A DNA stretch of 64,000 nucleotides from Gnetum montanum (GCA_015680685.1 MNCI01009267.1:1362-65361); one strand, 5' to 3'; shown: positions 9,209-20,954, numbered from the stretch's first letter. Notes: generated by a model from the sequence alone, not told the origin. Made by a program: numbers and translations.

Positions 9209-11562
9209 ATGTCTCTCTCACAAGATAATGATAACACAACAACTAGCGAGGAAATTCATTTGAGAACAAATGTAATTTATGATAAAGAAGAAGTTTGGAG
9301 TACTCAATCTTATGCAAGAGTTTCATATGTTCATGGACACCCCTACGATACTCAAGGACTCTTGTCATCCAACTTAGATACCTTTAGTGAGGATGGAACA
9401 TCCCATAGAACAAGGGGGCTCATAAGGCCTAGGACCTTCTCAATGGTTAGCAAGAGTACACCAAGGGATGATTTGGAGACATACAAAAGTCATGAAGAGT
9501 CTTCCAGTTCTCTCTCTTCCTCTACTCCTTCAATGTCAAGTCATAATACATATGAGTATTTCTCAAGGGGTCAGCATAGAAATAAAAATCAAACCCACGA
9601 GCAAAGTCAGGAACACCAACATGAACAAAGACAACATCGTCCCAACTCACAAACTCATAACCTACTTAGTGACGATGAACCCCTACTAGGCACTAAGATC
9701 CTAATGCATATACAAGAGGTTGTTCAAATATCCCGCAAGCATTGTAAGGAAAGTTGTCTACCCAGACTTGATTTAAATAACTTTCCCAAGTTTTTAGGAG
9801 GCTATGATTTAGATCCACAACATCATTTACAAGCCTTCTACAATGCTTATGCATGGAACATTATTGAAAATGGGTGGAAATGACTTAAACTCTTTCCTAT
9901 GACACTCGTTGGCCAGGAAAAGTTATGGTATAGGTCTCTAAAGCTGAAATCAATTCATCATTAGTAGACAATGATAGAACTCTTCAACAAAAGATGTCAA
10001 GCTATGCAAGAGTCTCATCCTTGAGGAGACAAATCCAAAAATGGAAACAAGTGAAACGTGAACCCTTGGACATGGCTCTAGAAAGATATTACTCACTATT
10101 AAAAAATTTCCTTGGCCATGGGTTCTCTGAGGAAAGGCTAATGTATCACATCATGGATGGGCTCTATAATGAAACAAGGGAGACCCTAGGGATGTATGCC
10201 CCAAACCCACCAATTCCAAGAGCTTATTAAGTGGGTAGCAAAAGAAGAAGGAGAAATTGCCAAATGGGAGAATGTTAAAAGATCTCAATAGGACCAAAAT
10301 ATTAGAGTAACAAAGGTCCATAATCATGAAGAAGAGAAATCCACTTACCTCGAGGAGGTGGAACCATCCCCATCCTTGCCAATTCTAAAATCACTAGATG
10401 AAGTTAAGGCAAAGATCAATAAGATGATGGAATGGGTACATGAAAACTATGGAGAATATTCAAATATTATTGGAGGTAAAACCACACATGATCACTCTGA
10501 CACCCAGAACAAACAGAGGATACCAAACCAAGAAAGAGGATAGAACACCATTCAATAATCAGAAAGAAGGACTGAAGGAAATAAGGATAAGGGCCTAACT
10601 ACAAATCAGAAATATCAATGCGATGTTTACTTATACAATCACCCCAAAGACCAATGCCCAATCTTGTCACATCTACATGAGCATTGGGGAAGAATCTTAC
10701 ATCTAGATTTCATACAGAAGTATTGTGTTCAACTGCAGTGGCAAAATCCCTAGTCATGGGGAATACCATCACTGAAGTGGCCTCAACCTTTGTATGCCCC
10801 AACACCAAGTTCTTATTATGTTCAACACCCTATTTCTCAAACTGGATTGACATCCCTTATTTCACCTCATCGTTATCATTCTCCCAAATATCATCAACCC
10901 ATGTCCTCTCCCATGAAATCAACACCTCATGTTCCTTACACTTCTCCTTGCCCAAAATATTCTCATCATTCAGCTCCTTCTACATCATCACTAGTTGTAC
11001 CAAAAGGTTTTGCACCATAGCATCAACCCATGAACATTACTTGTGCTGCTACTATCAACAACACTGGAAGTCCTCCATAATGTCAAAAGCATCCTTTCTT
11101 TAGGCATGATTGTAGGAAGAGATAACATGGTTCTGAAATCATTGCATCCTCCAACTCAACATAAGCCTAACACTGTGATGCATCTTCCTCTTCAAACTCA
11201 AAGCCTTCTGTTACCTTATCCAGGCCATCAATTAACATTTCAACAACCATGCAACCCAATGGATATAACCACATAGGTAGACATATCAATCCTTGCATAC
11301 CATCTTATGGTCACGGGTGCCATAGTGAGTTAGCTCCTTATCACATGACCACATCTTATAATCTGTCCCACTATGCCTACTTTAATTAAGTCTGTGAACC
11401 CCAATTTGGGTACATTCCTGCCACCACACCAAAAGACACCTAGTGGTTTGGAAATGACCAGATCCTAATTTTTCCAACATGCATGGATCTAAACTTTCCA
11501 TTTATTAATTTTTCCATGATCTAAGGTTTATTCATGGGGAATACTCCCATTCTAATAAGTAG
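9209..11562 (+). pseudogene. Element B gag (broken)
   Basis: The start ATG is at 9209 (MSLSQDNDNTTTSEEIHLRT), open for 224 codons to a TGA at 9,881-9,883. It then continues in pieces at 9,994-10,230, 10,358-10,543 and 10,790-11,020. The N-terminal part is Ser- and Gln/His-rich. The Retrotrans_gag core spans HHLQAFYNAYAW through LERYYSLLKNFLGHGF. The knuckle near 10,618-10,660 reads CDVYLYNHPKDQC, so the second zinc-binding Cys of element A's knuckle is Tyr here (Phe in the other copy). A Pro/Ser-rich tail follows. The aligned terminal stop is the TAG at 11,560. No protease, RT or integrase follows. The close copy is 52,390-54,764. Confidence 0.75.
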
Positions 11563-13558
11563 AATTCCTAAATAATTTTTCTTTTCTTTGGTTTTACAAT
11601 AATTTTTTTTCTAATTTTTCATCTTTCAGTTTGTCGTTTTATCTTTTTGAGGGTAATCTCATCTGGGAATAGAATACTTATGTGACTTGTCAGTTGAAGT
11701 ATGGTTCTATGCTATCAAGTCACTAGTGATCAATTATTCGGACAGTGAGCCCACAACAACCACCCATCCATTTTATTAATAAGAGGTTCTACTCTAGGTA
11801 CGATGATATTCTTGTCATAATTAAAACTTAAAGTAACTTTGTACTCATTATTCCCATAGCAAAAAGTGATGGACTAAGCAAGAATGGCTAGGGTGTGACA
11901 TCAAGGGGACTTGTGGATTCTCTTTGGTAACATCTGTCTATGCTATCATGTAGCTTGGTTGTACTAAGTTCCTTGTAGATCTAAAGAAAAATGGGAGTAA
12001 AAGTAATAAAGGTACTTAATCAAGAAACTCAATGTTGTTTTAGAGGATTCCATTGGAAAGACATGCACCCATGCCTGAAGGTTGGTGGCTTCTCTAGATC
12101 ACTGTTGGGAACAACAGAGTGCCAAAGCAGCTAGAATAAGAAAAAGAAAAAAAAGAAGAAAAATAGCAAAGAAAAGATCAAGAAGAACATGTTATAGAGA
12201 AATTTAAATCACTCCTCCCTTTAAGAAAATTCTGAGTGATCATATGCTTTGATGTCATGATGCTCTTATGGTTTTCTATCATTGAATGAAACAATGCAAT
12301 GCCATTGATCAGAGGTATGGACTTGTTCTTGATTTTGGAGCAAAAGGCTAATGATACCTTAATCATGCCCTATGCTTAGGATTCATTATGCCTAGGGTGA
12401 GTTACCTCACATCCCAATCTTTGCAATCCCTTCTATGATTGATCTCACCCCATTGTCCAAGCATTTCTAACTTGTGTCTTGTATGGCATAGCATTCATAC
12501 TTGATCACAGTGGTATTTAACATGTGTGTGTTTTGTTCCACCAGTGCAAATTGCATTTAACCCTTCTAGTACCTATGGACATTTTAAGGTGTGGTTATGC
12601 AAGGGCATGATAGGTTGGAACCTACTTTGGGAAAGACCCACTTGTGTAAATTTTGTAATTTGCACTTATTGCACACCACCACATCATCTTATACATTTTG
12701 AGTGCTGCATTGCTGAATTTATTCTTTCCTTTATCATCATTTCAACCCAACTGTTCTTGTGCACCACTACATGTCCTTTTTCCTCACCCTATTCAAGAAG
12801 TTCATTGTATAATTCCACTTTATTACACTTTTGATGCCTTAATGTTCACTTAACATTACCCTAGACCTACCACATCTACCTTAAATCCTTCATTCTTAGC
12901 CATAAAAACTCAAAAATTCATCAGTTTTACTAAGGACCCTATTTTGGAAGGGACATGATATCAGGTACCTAGTATCAATTCTAACATGATATCAAGTCTA
13001 CGCAAGTGCATATGCAATATTGTATCTATAAAACCTATATATATGGACCCCCCCCCCCAGCACATGTCAATGTCATTTTCAACTATTCATGCAAGAGGAG
13101 TTGCTATTTTCTTCCATGATTTTTCATGCTTTGCACACCTACAATTTACCATAAATATCTTGCTTGTTAATGATTTAATTCTCCTTTTTATTGAACCTAC
13201 TTAAACCTAGAGTGTTTAACTCAGTCGTGGGGGAAGGGTATACTCCAAGTTGTGCATAACCTTTTTGAAATTCGCTATCACTCGAAGGATATCATAGGGT
13301 AAAGTGATCTTAGGAAATGCTAAGAACTTATGTCAAACTAATTTTATTCCTTCACCAAAACCATGAAAATTATTATTGGAGTCACCTAATCAAATTAGGC
13401 CCAACATCAAAAATTTTAGGGGGATTTCCTTAAAAATTGCTAACTCTAAAAGCACACTAAGCAAGAATTCAAAATTCATTAAAGGAAATGAATAAGGTAT
13501 AATATAATTAAATTTTATTAAATGACCTTACTAAAAATTAATTTTGGTATGATTACAA
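11563..13558 (+). other. Element B spacer between gag and ORF2
   Basis: This is about 2.0 kb with no supported gene. It contains a T-rich run near 11,575-11,640, a degenerate internal promoter-like block (12,957-13,044) and a 12-C run near 13,048-13,059. The frame at 12,526-12,834 is conserved in the other copy only as DNA and has no recognisable motif. Confidence 0.6.
12957..13044 (+). promoter_or_regulatory. Internal promoter-like block before ORF2 (element B)
   Basis: The dyad GATATC-AGGTACCT-AGTATC lies at 12,957-12,976, and a second GATATC at 12,988 is followed by a degraded partner. A TATA-like stretch, CTATATATAT, is at 13,035-13,044. ORF2 begins about 515 bp downstream. It is weaker than element A's block but in the same place. 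Confidence 0.5.
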
Positions 13559-16300
13559 ATGGCCCCTAAACAAGGACAATAGGGAGGATCCTCTTAAGGT
13601 GCATCCAAACACCCAAGGAGAGGTAGAAGCCAAGGATGTCAAGTAGAACATGTAAAATAGGAGGCACAATCATTCAAAATCCATTAAGAAACCTTTGTCA
13701 TTACAAAATCCAGGTAAGCAAAAGGTGGAGAAGGTAGGGTACCTGAACAAGAACAACATCTTACATTGTCATTGAAATGTGTTCAGGTATTTAGGAAAGG
13801 GCCACATTAGCTATAGTGATCCTGGAACTCAATTTTGGACCTTTTACCAAATTTTCCCCTGAGTTAGTTAGAAATCAGCTCAAAGGATCTCCACTATTGC
13901 CTATTCTCTTAGAGAGTGGTGAGTGGTATTTGGGAGAAACTTATCAATTTTGGCATAATAAAGAGAAAGGAACCACCGTTAATATTGGTGGGATTTAGTT
14001 GATTTCTCTACAAAGGCCATTTTAGAATTTTTGAATCTTCTAAATACAAGGCCCAAAGTTACTCATCTGTCCACCTTCTCCAATGCTAATGCATGAAAAG
14101 TATGGCTAAAGAGGACGTATGGCAAGGAGGGCAGAAAATATGGGGAACTCACCCTTAAAGAGAGAATCTATTTCAAAATTGGCATTTATAATATCTTCCT
14201 GACAAAAGGACTAAATAGGATCACCACTTATGTGGCCAGAGGAAGCACAATCTTGATGGGCAAGGTTGATGTCAATCTACCCCATTTATATCTAACAGAA
14301 ATATTGAGGTGATTCGAAGAACGTAAGATAGGGAAGTTTGCATTTCCTTTTCCTTTTCTAATCAGGAAATTATGCTAGCATGTTGGAATTATAGGGTACA
14401 CTAATGATGTCCCCAGAAAAGCTCAAAATTCCTCATATGCTGAATCACTAAAGCCACTAGCACCAAGGAAAGATGTTGATGAAACACTAGAGCCTAAACA
14501 AGAGTAGATGGTTAGGCCCACTTCAAATTAAACAGCAGGGCCTAGCCAACTTTTGGACATGAGCCCTAGTCATCAATAGGAAGTAGGGCCTAGCATGTAG
14601 CCCACGAGCTAGTAGGACCAACCACCACTACTTCTACAAGATTACCAACCGTTGATGAGCCATCTTAGGGCCATCACAAAAATTGTCAGTTAGGGAAGTC
14701 ATGATGAGGCCAACCTCTTCAAGGTAATTAACGATTTTGTACAGCCCATGATCTCAATCGATCATGCACAAGGCGAGGTCTCAATACAAACAGAAGGAGG
14801 GGAATCACATTGGTCACAACAAATTTCTGGGAATGCTGCATCTTTTCAACTACAATTAGAAACTGGCGAAGGTGCCATAGTAGTGGTCATGCAACACCAA
14901 GATGCAGCTAGAGCATCAAAAGTGGCCATAGACCACATCAAAGAGTTCTAGTTGGTCCCTTAATGACTCTTGTGAAATATGAGGATGCTTTGGACTGGTT
15001 GCTGCAAACAGGACAAGTAATGATGTCCTTTTTTGACATTCCCCAAGATGTCATAGCAGCACAATTAGACATCATTTCCATGAAGGAAAAGTTATCTTAT
15101 GGCTGAGGTTAGGGCTAAACACATAAAAGATGAGTTGAGAAGAATTCAGGAGTAGTTCGTTGCCTTATAAGTCACATAGTACGATACATCGCAACTTATC
15201 CTAGCTAACCAGCTAGAGTTATTTAGGATGAAGCAACTAAATAAATTATTAGAGGAGAATAAAAGGATGGTAATGGAAAAAGATAAGGCTAATTGGGATG
15301 CTTTGAAAGTACAAGTCGAAAAATATGCACATGAAAAAGCACTCAAGGCCTTACGAGAAGAAAATAAACTCCTTGCTACCAAGAATCTTCGATTGACATC
15401 AATCGAAAAACAAAAGAATGTTTTTGAGGAAAATTTTCAGCAAATTCAAAAATAATTAATAAGGGTTAACCAGGAAATGAATCACTTAGCCAAAGAGAGC
15501 AGGATCCTCTTAATGGAGGAGGTATGCACCATTCTTCACAAGACAGCCATTGAAATAAGGTCGTGGCAAAATGAAACTAAGAAACATGAAAAATTAAAGG
15601 AACATTTTTGGGACCAGGTGGGGATGTACAAGTAGATCATTGAAAAAGAAATCCATATGGATAAGATCCATATCAATGCTTTCAGTGCTCAAAACACTAA
15701 CTGGTGAGCCATATTGGACACTTATCGCTTTGCCCACCAAGTAGAATTAAAGAGCCAGGACTTGCAGATCTAGGATCTCATTGAATACATGGAGTTAGCA
15801 AACCTACGGTATGCCAAATTGGCCATGTTAGCAATAGGACACCCAAGGACAAAGTTGGAAAAGTAGGTAGTTGCCACCTATGCTAAATATGAAGTAGAAT
15901 TTGTTGAATACAAAAAGGCACTATAGAAATTGGAGGTAGCAAACTCTGAGTTGGAGGTGTTAAAAGCTAGCTATCAAGATCAAAAAGATGTTATAGTAGA
16001 GTTGGCTCAACGCTCATGGATTATCAAGAATGTAGACATAAAACCAGAGCCTATGAGGAGGAATGATGGTTTTTTACTACCTGGTATGTCAAAGCCAATC
16101 AGATGTTTCTGCAACTATCATGTCCATGGGAGGTGCCAACTCCATCAAATATTGGAATATCAGCATGTATGGCACATGATCCCTACACAGAGGAAGAAAA
16201 GCTTTAGGCACTTCTTCAGCTATATCCATTTCCAAAGGTTGGAGCACAAGTTAAGGGGAAGAAGCCCATGGAGGAGCCACCACCACTAGGGACCACATGA
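13559..16300 (+). pseudogene. Element B ORF2: PF20167-like domain plus coiled coil (broken)
   Basis: The start ATG at 13,559 gives MAPKQGQ then a stop. The same MAPK start occurs in the three other copies. The aligned stop is the TGA at 16,298-16,300 after PPPLGTT. At about 13,930-14,330 are VNIGGI, YGKEG, GELTLKERIYFKIG, YVARGS and NLPHLYLTE, matching element A and resembling PF20167. At 14,748-14,951 is a conserved Gln-rich stretch. At 15,228-15,455 is a strong coiled coil (MKQLNKLLEENKRMVMEKDK). The tail at 15,930-16,300 has LEVANSELEVLKASYQDQKD and an AWMAHDPYTEEEKLQ-type motif. Several stops and frame changes make it non-functional. The function of intact relatives is unknown; a structural or Env-position accessory protein is a guess. 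Confidence 0.7.
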
Positions 16301-16484
16301 GTCCCAATAATTTTGTATTTTGTATTCTGTGTTGGTGTCCCAATTTTGTTTTGTTTTGTTTAATTCTACACTATGGCATGAAATAATCCATAGTCATTCC
16401 ATAATCCCATACCTATCCACCGTGTAATCAAATGAACTTGTTCTCATTTTTTTTTTGTTTGACTCAAGGACGAGTTGTTATTCA

Positions 16485-16496
16485 GTCATGGGGGTA
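16485..16496 (+). other. Polypurine tract of element B
   Basis: GTCATGGGGGTA abuts the 3' LTR start TGATGA at 16,497, in the same arrangement as at 59,681-59,692. Confidence 0.8.
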
Positions 16497-17353
16497 TGAT
16501 GAATTATGGTTTTCCAAGCCCCAATATCAGATACATGATATTGGGTATGCGATATCACTGCCTAGGTAATGATATCGTATACACGATATCATGATTCCTC
16601 TCTAAGCTTATAAATATAGCATTCAAGTTCACAAAAATGGGATCATTAGTTAGTCAATAGGAGTCAATAGTCTTTTTGTTGATTTTCAATTCTTTTCCCA
16701 AGTGCATGCCTACAATGTGATGCTTGTAATTATACAGAACCTTTATTCAAGTGTGACGTACTTGGACACACACACAACCACTAATAAAGATCAAGATTAC
16801 TCCATCATTGCAGCATTCACTTAGCTTTTATTTACTTTAATTGTTATGTATTATTTATTATTTTCTTAGTTTATATTTCTTTATCGTCATTTACTATTTT
16901 TGTTGATAATGCATAATGAGTACATCTTAATCATGAACATTTAAGTGTAACTACATGGTAACCAAGTAGCGTATCTAGTAGTGTTCAAGTAATGTGTGCT
17001 TGGTAATCCCATAAGTAGTAGACAAGGTCCAAGATATGTATGGATGATTAAGGATGGATGCTCATCGCATTGAAGCTAGTTTAGATTTTACTTCATATTA
17101 CTTGTTACCTTAATCAAGATTATTTCTCATTGTCTCTAGGAGTAGCCTAGTGTTAGAAATCACATCATACACCTCACTTTGGACTAAACCACACGTGACA
17201 AAGTAAATACTAGTCTAGGTAAAAAGACAGTGAACTGCAATCAATGTATAATTGTTTAGGTGCCACAACTAGTTCGTCGATGGAGTTCGACCAGATCGCA
17301 CGTACATGCTTGTATTTGCATGGTTGAGCGTAGGGGTACCTCACCGCTCATCA
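16497..17353 (+). mobile_element. 3' LTR of element B, first copy
   Basis: This is an 857-bp complete LTR, TGATGAATTA to CTCATCA. It is flanked by ATTAT (17,354-17,358). It carries the dyad pair, a TATA box (16,609-16,617) and an AATAAA near 16,784. The second copy at 59,693-60,549 is also 857 bp; over about 200 bp I count roughly 7 percent difference. Confidence 0.9.
16537..16617 (+). promoter_or_regulatory. GATATC dyad pair and TATA box, element B U3
   Basis: Dyad one (16,537-16,556) is GATATT-GGGTATGC-GATATC. Dyad two (16,571-16,590) is GATATC-GTATACAC-GATATC. The starts are 34 bp apart. TTATAAATA follows 18 bp after dyad two. The same layout is found at 59,733-59,812 and 43,741-43,820. 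Confidence 0.7.
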
Positions 17354-17358
17354 ATTAT
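17354..17358 (+). repeat. Right target-site duplication of element B (ATTAT)
   Basis: ATTAT follows the 3' LTR. In the second copy both flanks are visible and identical: 43,697-43,701 and 60,550-60,554. Confidence 0.85.
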
Positions 17359-17880
17359 AAAGAATGATTTTATTCATAAAACATTTAATAAAGTTTAGAA
17401 AAAGTAATTATCATTACACTTTTAGATGAAGAAAATAAGAGATATTTATAGAGCTCCTATATTTCCAAAAATTTATAATTTTTTATAGTGTATTATTCAT
17501 CAAGGTCTTCTTATCAGCACTCATCTTAAACATATGAGAAATGTTTCTCCTTAATCCCCTCTTTGTAGAAGTGAAAATTCATTTTCTCATGTTTTTTTTT
17601 GAGTATACTATTAATCAGCATTCTTGGAAATTGACATCAATTTTTTGTAATAGCTTTCAACCAAGCATCAATGAAGTCATTCTTGGTAATTAGCAAGCTT
17701 TGTCTACTTTCTTTCATTACATTTGGAATTTGCTTTGACCACTTGTTCTCTCCTCTATTTGGAAGCTTCATTATATACTTATTTTCCAATAGTAAGAGCA
17801 TAACTATGACTTCTCTTCAAGAATCAAATACCATATTCTCAAAGATGTCACCTTTTAGCTACAACTTCAAGTAACAAAGC
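17359..17880 (+). pseudogene. LINE ORF2 C-terminal relic (zf-RVT-like), first copy
   Basis: This is the continuation of the LINE that element B interrupted. Near 17,470-17,600 the translated pieces CIIHQGLLISTHLKHMRN and PLCRSENSFSHVFF resemble the reverse-transcriptase zinc-binding region (zf-RVT) of plant L1-type LINEs, with the CPLC motif degraded. The 67-codon frame at 17,671-17,874 lies in its tail. The sequence recurs at 60,555-61,076. Confidence 0.55.
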
Positions 17881-18589
17881 TCCTAGTAAAAGCAATAAAA
17901 TTAATTTATTTTTTACAATATTAATTTATTTTTATTTTAGAGGCGCAAGGATGGGAAACTTTTATCTTTTGTTGCTAGTTATTCTATATTTCTTATTATT
18001 TTATTCTTTTATCTTTAAAGAGAGTTTTCTCCTTCTCTTTACAAGAAACTCTTTAGTAAGAAGTGAAAACCGATTAAGGTACTTCTGAATAAGACTAAAG
18101 CTTTATCCTTTTCCTACCCCAAAGAAGAGGTTTTTTAGGATTAGTTGTAAAGATGAAACCCTAAAACGACATTTCCAAAATTGTTGGGCTTTTTCTTTTA
18201 GACTCCATATGTATTTGTAAATATTTTAGGCCTTTCAATGAGTGGTCTTTCAAAAATAACAAAAGTTTTTAGAACCAAATTTTTTTTTAATAATAGTTTC
18301 CCTAAGATATATAATTAAACTAGAACTTTATAATTTGATATTACCTACTATAATTGAATCCATAACTTTAAAATATATGAAGTTACTAATCTAAGGAATG
18401 AAAAAATAAAGGGTTATTATATGAATATTGCATGTAGAAAGGCCACAATAATTATCATTATGAATAAGATTTAAGCATAACTAGACTTTAATGTTTTCAT
18501 CAAAGTTTTTACAAGAACCTCTATGAAGAAAGTTAAGGATGTCTTCAATAGTTCCTAGCTTTCAATCCTAATCCTATCCAAGTAATGAA

Positions 18590-18632
18590 TTTTATTGAAC
18601 CTAAGATGATTGAATAATCCTCTAATGATGAT
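18590..18632 (+). repeat. 43-bp sequence shared with 29,857-29,899
   Basis: The 43 bases from TTTTATTGAACC to TAATGATGAT are identical at both places. The second place begins exactly where the LTR of element C2 is truncated. The sequence is absent from the other segment copy, which lacks the surrounding 178 bp. Confidence 0.75.
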
Positions 18633-19166
18633 GAATTGAAATCAATATGGTTTAAAACCTTATTCATCATTTAGAAGCATAAATTTGATATGCCATGTAA
18701 TATATATATATAGTGAATTGATCAAGATGTTCCTTTTTCAAAAGTGGATTGTAGGTTTAATATTTACTTTCGGTTACAAGTGTAGCAATAGAGGAGTAGC
18801 CTTATGATAGGACATTCTTTTAGTGGATTACATTTAAGCATCACTATATTGATTAAAATATGTTATTTATAGTTTGCAAGTTGTAGGGTTAATTCTAATA
18901 TTAAGACTTTTAATTTATAATTTCTAAGTTATGGGTTTGATCCCAGTGGGTAATACTAAATTGGAAAGTTTTATTAAATTTTGGTGTTGGCTATATATCT
19001 AGGGGGTGCATACAATCATAGTTTTTATTTCAAGAATCTCACAGGTTCTATGTTAATGATTACACCAATGTTGTGTGAGTATACATAGTGAAATAATTTC
19101 AATTCTTAAGAAAAGAAGTAGTTCCCTATAGGCATGATGTCAATAGTTTGGATTTTTTACATAAGG

Positions 19167-19290
19167 GTGTAGTGTAATAGACAAGATATTAATCTTTCAA
19201 TTGGGAGGTTGTGGGTTAGACTTCGCACTTTGTAGTGTAGTGGTCAAGATATTAATCTCTTGGTTAGGAGGTTGTGGGTTTAATTTTTGC
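19167..19290 (+). repeat. Tandem tRNA-like units (SINE relic), first copy
   Basis: There are two units of about 64 bp. Each has an A-box-like TAGTGTARTRG-type stretch and, about 35-40 bp later, a B-box-like GGTTGTGGGTT. This is the pol III promoter layout of tRNA-derived SINEs. It is not a functional tRNA, because no acceptor stem is evident. The copy in the other segment is 62,186-62,310. Confidence 0.45.
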
Positions 19291-19671
19291 CTCTTTCAAG
19301 GTTATAGCAATAATGGAGTAACCTTAGGATGTGATACACTTGTTGTAGTAAGAGTGGAGTAACCTTATGATAGGACATTCTTGTTTAGTCAATCATAACT
19401 AGCTTATATAAAACTACATTGTATTTTCTTGAAAAAAAAGAGTATAATATAGAAAGTTGAAAGAATGTTATTTAAAATAAAAAGTTTACTATTTTTTATT
19501 AAGCATGAAATAGGAAATATGTACCCAAGATGAAAGTAATTTCATAGACCTAAGCACTGTTAATTAGTTAGTTACCTCACATAGCTTTGTACTCACAGGT
19601 ATTGGGTTCAAAGCCTAGTATCAAGTATCCCCTTTAGACTTGCTAAGAAATTGCTATGTTGCTAACTTAAG

Positions 19672-20030
19672 GGCATGTCTTAGGTAGATCTAGCCTTTCC
19701 GTAAAAAGATTTCACAAGAAACTAGCTATTGTAGCTAAGCTGGTTGGCTTACAAGATTGAATCGAATGCTAGTACCAACACTTGTTCACTCAAGCAAGAT
19801 CAAGCAAATTGAGTACCTTATGGCAAGTTCCAAGCAGATACCAAGGCCATGTCCAAGGTAGACGTGACCTTTTCCAAGAAAAAAATAAACAAAAAATCAC
19901 AAAACGCCAACTATAGTTAAGCTAGCTAGCTTACAAGTTCAAACTCAATGCTAGCACTAACACTTGTTCTCTCAAGCTAGATCAAGCAAATTGAGTGCCT
20001 TCTCGCATGTTCAAGCAAATACCACTATGA
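19672..20030 (+). repeat. Two tandem units of about 185 bp
   Basis: The units share GGYCATGTC, GTAGAYSTRRCCTTTCC-like text, CTTACAAG, AATGCTAGYACYAACACTTG and GATCAAGCAAATTGAG in the same order. The second unit starts near 19,846. They are also present at about 62,698-63,056. Confidence 0.7.
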
Positions 20031-20057
20031 TGGAAAAGCATAAACCAATCCATATTT

Positions 20058-20832
20058 GTTATGTGGTCAATACATGGTAGATGAGAGTATGCATGGCATA
20101 CATACATACCCATATGAGGTGCTTTAGCATGTGCATGTGGGAAAAAAATTTGAAGTGTAATAGAGATGGAATTTGTAAAATTAAGGAATCTAATACTCAA
20201 CCTTGTTTGTTATTATTGCAATTGCATACCACACTATTCTAAGTAGCTAGTTGGCACAAAATATTTTTTGTATTATTTAAATATGTCTTTGGATCTTACC
20301 CCTCCCTACCAACAATGCACACATGAACATAGTCAAGATGATCATAAAATGTACATGGATAGATGAAATGAAGTGACCCATGAATGGATGTGGATGGGCT
20401 AATGGGCTAATGAAGTGATCCCATGAATGGATCAAGCAAATACAGCACCTTATTTAAAAAAAAACAAAACAAAAAACCAAAAAAAAAACATTTCAAAATA
20501 ACCAAACCAAGTCAATGTGTCCCTCTGTAAAGTAAGTAAAGCAGAATCAGCAACGTCCGTACTGGCCTTGGAAATATGAAACAAACACCACTACCAACCG
20601 CAGGCAGAGCACGGCAACACTAGCTTTCAAAGTGTTGACTTTTCATTATTCCACATACCGCACGGAGGTAGAGTAAGGAAGCACGGCACTTTATAAGTCA
20701 GCGACTCAGAAGCAGCCACAGTCACCGTCACCGTCAGGAATTTGCTCAACTTTAGGTAACTTTCGTTAAAGAAACATCCGCTACCGATTTAAATAGGGAT
20801 CCATTCATTTCTTCTTTCGTTCTCTATTCCAT
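20058..20832 (+). promoter_or_regulatory. Upstream region of the PADRE gene
   Basis: This is single-copy sequence after the duplication boundary. It contains an A-rich run (20,455-20,490), a W-box core TTGACT at 20,635-20,640 and a TATA-like TATAAG at 20,692-20,697. Transcription probably starts near 20,720 (inference). A W box would fit the known stress responsiveness of many PADRE genes. No other gene is seen from 20,058 to 20,600. Confidence 0.45.
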
Positions 20833-20933
20833 GATCCATTGCAGGTAAACTTAGATCAGGTCATTCAGGCTGATATGTGATTTAATTCATTTCAGGTAAA
20901 CATAGATTTGGTCATTTGGGCTGATTGTGATTT
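20833..20933 (+). repeat. Tandem duplication in the PADRE gene 5' leader
   Basis: There are two units of about 51 bp (20,833-20,883 and 20,884-20,933). Each contains CAGGTAAAC, GGTCATT and GGCTGAT. The CAG-GTAA repeats mimic splice sites, so a leader intron cannot be excluded. Confidence 0.8.
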
Positions 20934-20954
20934 GATCCATTTAGCTCAACCCGA

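Larger units (their letters stand above)
17881..20057 (+). other. Non-coding flank shared by both segment copies
   Basis: This AT-rich host DNA matches 61,077-63,083 and contains no supported gene. It holds the tRNA-like repeats (19,167-19,290), a 185-bp tandem repeat (19,672-20,030), and a 178-bp stretch at 18,557-18,734 absent from the other copy. Identity to the second copy ends at 20,057. Confidence 0.7.

Noticed and set aside
13048-13059. Poly-C run as a functional signal
   Set aside because: The second copy has only six C at this place, so it is a slippage tract.
768-16300. The A/B region as one giant palindromic element
   Set aside because: The target duplications CAATT/CAGTT and ATTAT, and the exact LTR lengths, show two separate insertions in opposite orientation.
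19231-19290. Functional tRNA gene
   Set aside because: A- and B-box-like text only; no acceptor stem or proper anticodon arm could be paired.
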